Shown here: piece by piece, positions 5,760 through 6,207 of the stretch
How the letters are laid out: every line of letters starts with the position of its first letter
Numbering within the stretch: position 1 is the stretch's first letter
Assembly (NCBI GenBank): GCA_015494005.1
Contig: WGCB01000286.1
Span: forward strand, 1-6,207
Direction: 5' to 3'
From: Caldilineaceae bacterium
GTDB taxonomy: Bacteria; Chloroflexota; Anaerolineae; Caldilineales; Caldilineaceae
Length of the DNA stretch: 6,207 nt
The notes under the pieces: model-generated
What the model was told of the DNA's origin: nothing
What the model saw: only the letters and a program-made list of their open reading frames with translations
Database searches by the model: none
Position numbers and translations under genes: made by a program

Positions 5760-6207
5760 ATGAACAGAGATCGGGTACATTGGACTGGCGTCATTCTGGC
5801 GCTCTTTCTGCTGCTGGGGCTAGCCAGCCAGGGAGCAGGCCTGGTTGCGGCCGCGCCCCCATCTGCCCCAGGCGGAACGAGCGTCTTCATCAATGAGCTG
5901 CACTACGACAACAGCGGCACGGACACGGGCGAAGGCATCGAGGTGGCCGGCCCGGCCGGCACGGATCTGAGCGGCTGGAGCCTGGTGCTCTACAACGGCA
6001 ACGGTGGCACTGTCTACAACACCGTCAACCTGAGCGGCACCCTGCCGGACCAGGACAACGGCTTCGGGACCCTGGCCTTCTTCATCGCCGGGATCCAGAA
6101 TGGCGCGCCGGACGGGGTGGCCCTGGTGGACAACAACGGCGCGGTGGTTCAGTTCCTGAGCTACGAGGGGAGCTTCACCGCCCAAGACGGCCCGGCCGCG
6201 GGGATGA
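5760..6207 (+). CDS. Secreted protein with lamin-tail-like domain (N-terminal part)
   Basis: The frame is open from the ATG at 5760 to the end of the window (149 complete codons), so the gene is truncated by the window edge. Residues 1-32 form a signal peptide: a charged start (MNRDRVHW), a hydrophobic core (VILALFLLLGLA) and a probable signal peptidase I site after the Ala run at about 30-32. From residue ~41 the sequence SVFINELHYDNSGTDTGEGI, followed by AGPAGTDLSGWSLVLYNGNGG, is the lamin-tail-like (LTD) domain typical of the N terminus of large extracellular proteins, including ExeM/NucH-type nucleases with a later endonuclease/exonuclease/phosphatase domain. The FLSYEGSFTAQDGPAAGM segment belongs to the same family pattern. 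The domain family is clear to me; whether a nuclease domain follows cannot be seen. The gene is transcribed away from the operon and has its own Shine-Dalgarno. The protein is probably exported to the cell surface or medium. Confidence 0.85.
   Translation, partial: MNRDRVHWTGVILALFLLLGLASQGAGLVAAAPPSAPGGTSVFINELHYDNSGTDTGEGIEVAGPAGTDLSGWSLVLYNGNGGTVYNTVNLSGTLPDQDNGFGTLAFFIAGIQNGAPDGVALVDNNGAVVQFLSYEGSFTAQDGPAAGM

Overview
The window is a GC-rich stretch of bacterial chromosome with tightly packed genes. The lineage cannot be fixed from the sequence alone. The gene mix (a thiamine-dependent dehydrogenase beta subunit, an MTH1-like Nudix hydrolase, a TrkA/RCK protein and histidine genes in one run, beside a secreted lamin-tail-like protein) would suit a GC-rich Chloroflexota bacterium such as the Caldilinea/Litorilinea group. 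That placement is an inference with low confidence. I see no phage, transposon, CRISPR, rRNA or tRNA signal.

Layout. (1) Positions 1-332, plus strand: the 3' part of a barstar-family gene whose start lies left of the window. It converges on the next gene with only 20 bp between the two stops. (2) Positions 353-5300, minus strand: five genes in one direction. In transcription order they are a 2-oxo acid dehydrogenase E1 beta subunit (5300-4263), an MTH1-like Nudix hydrolase (4230-3721), a TrkA/KtrA-like RCK protein (3659-2841), hisD (2844-1468) and hisC (1471-353). The last three are joined by 4-bp ATGA stop/start overlaps, so they are very probably co-transcribed and translationally coupled. 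The first three are separated by 32 and 61 bp. The 61-bp gap holds a perfect 9-bp hairpin that includes the Nudix stop codon. (3) Positions 5301-5759: a 459-bp divergent intergenic region. It has possible promoters for both directions, several inverted repeats, and three imperfect copies of a 14-16 bp repeat just before the plus-strand gene. (4) Positions 5760-6207, plus strand: the start of an exported protein with a signal peptide and a lamin-tail-like domain of the kind found at the N terminus of ExeM-type extracellular nucleases. The window ends before its stop codon.

How the genes work together. HisC and HisD catalyse late steps of histidine synthesis: histidinol-phosphate transamination, then, after a phosphatase step not encoded here, oxidation of histidinol to histidine. 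The E1 beta protein needs an E1 alpha partner, which is not in the window. The RCK protein would gate a potassium channel or transporter, also not in the window. The operon is therefore a mixed housekeeping operon, not a single pathway. I found no convincing undescribed system. The observations most worth a second look are the N-terminal extension of the RCK protein, the hairpin between the Nudix and RCK genes, the repeat-encoded leader ORF before the secreted protein, and residue changes at the ligand sites of the barstar and Nudix proteins.
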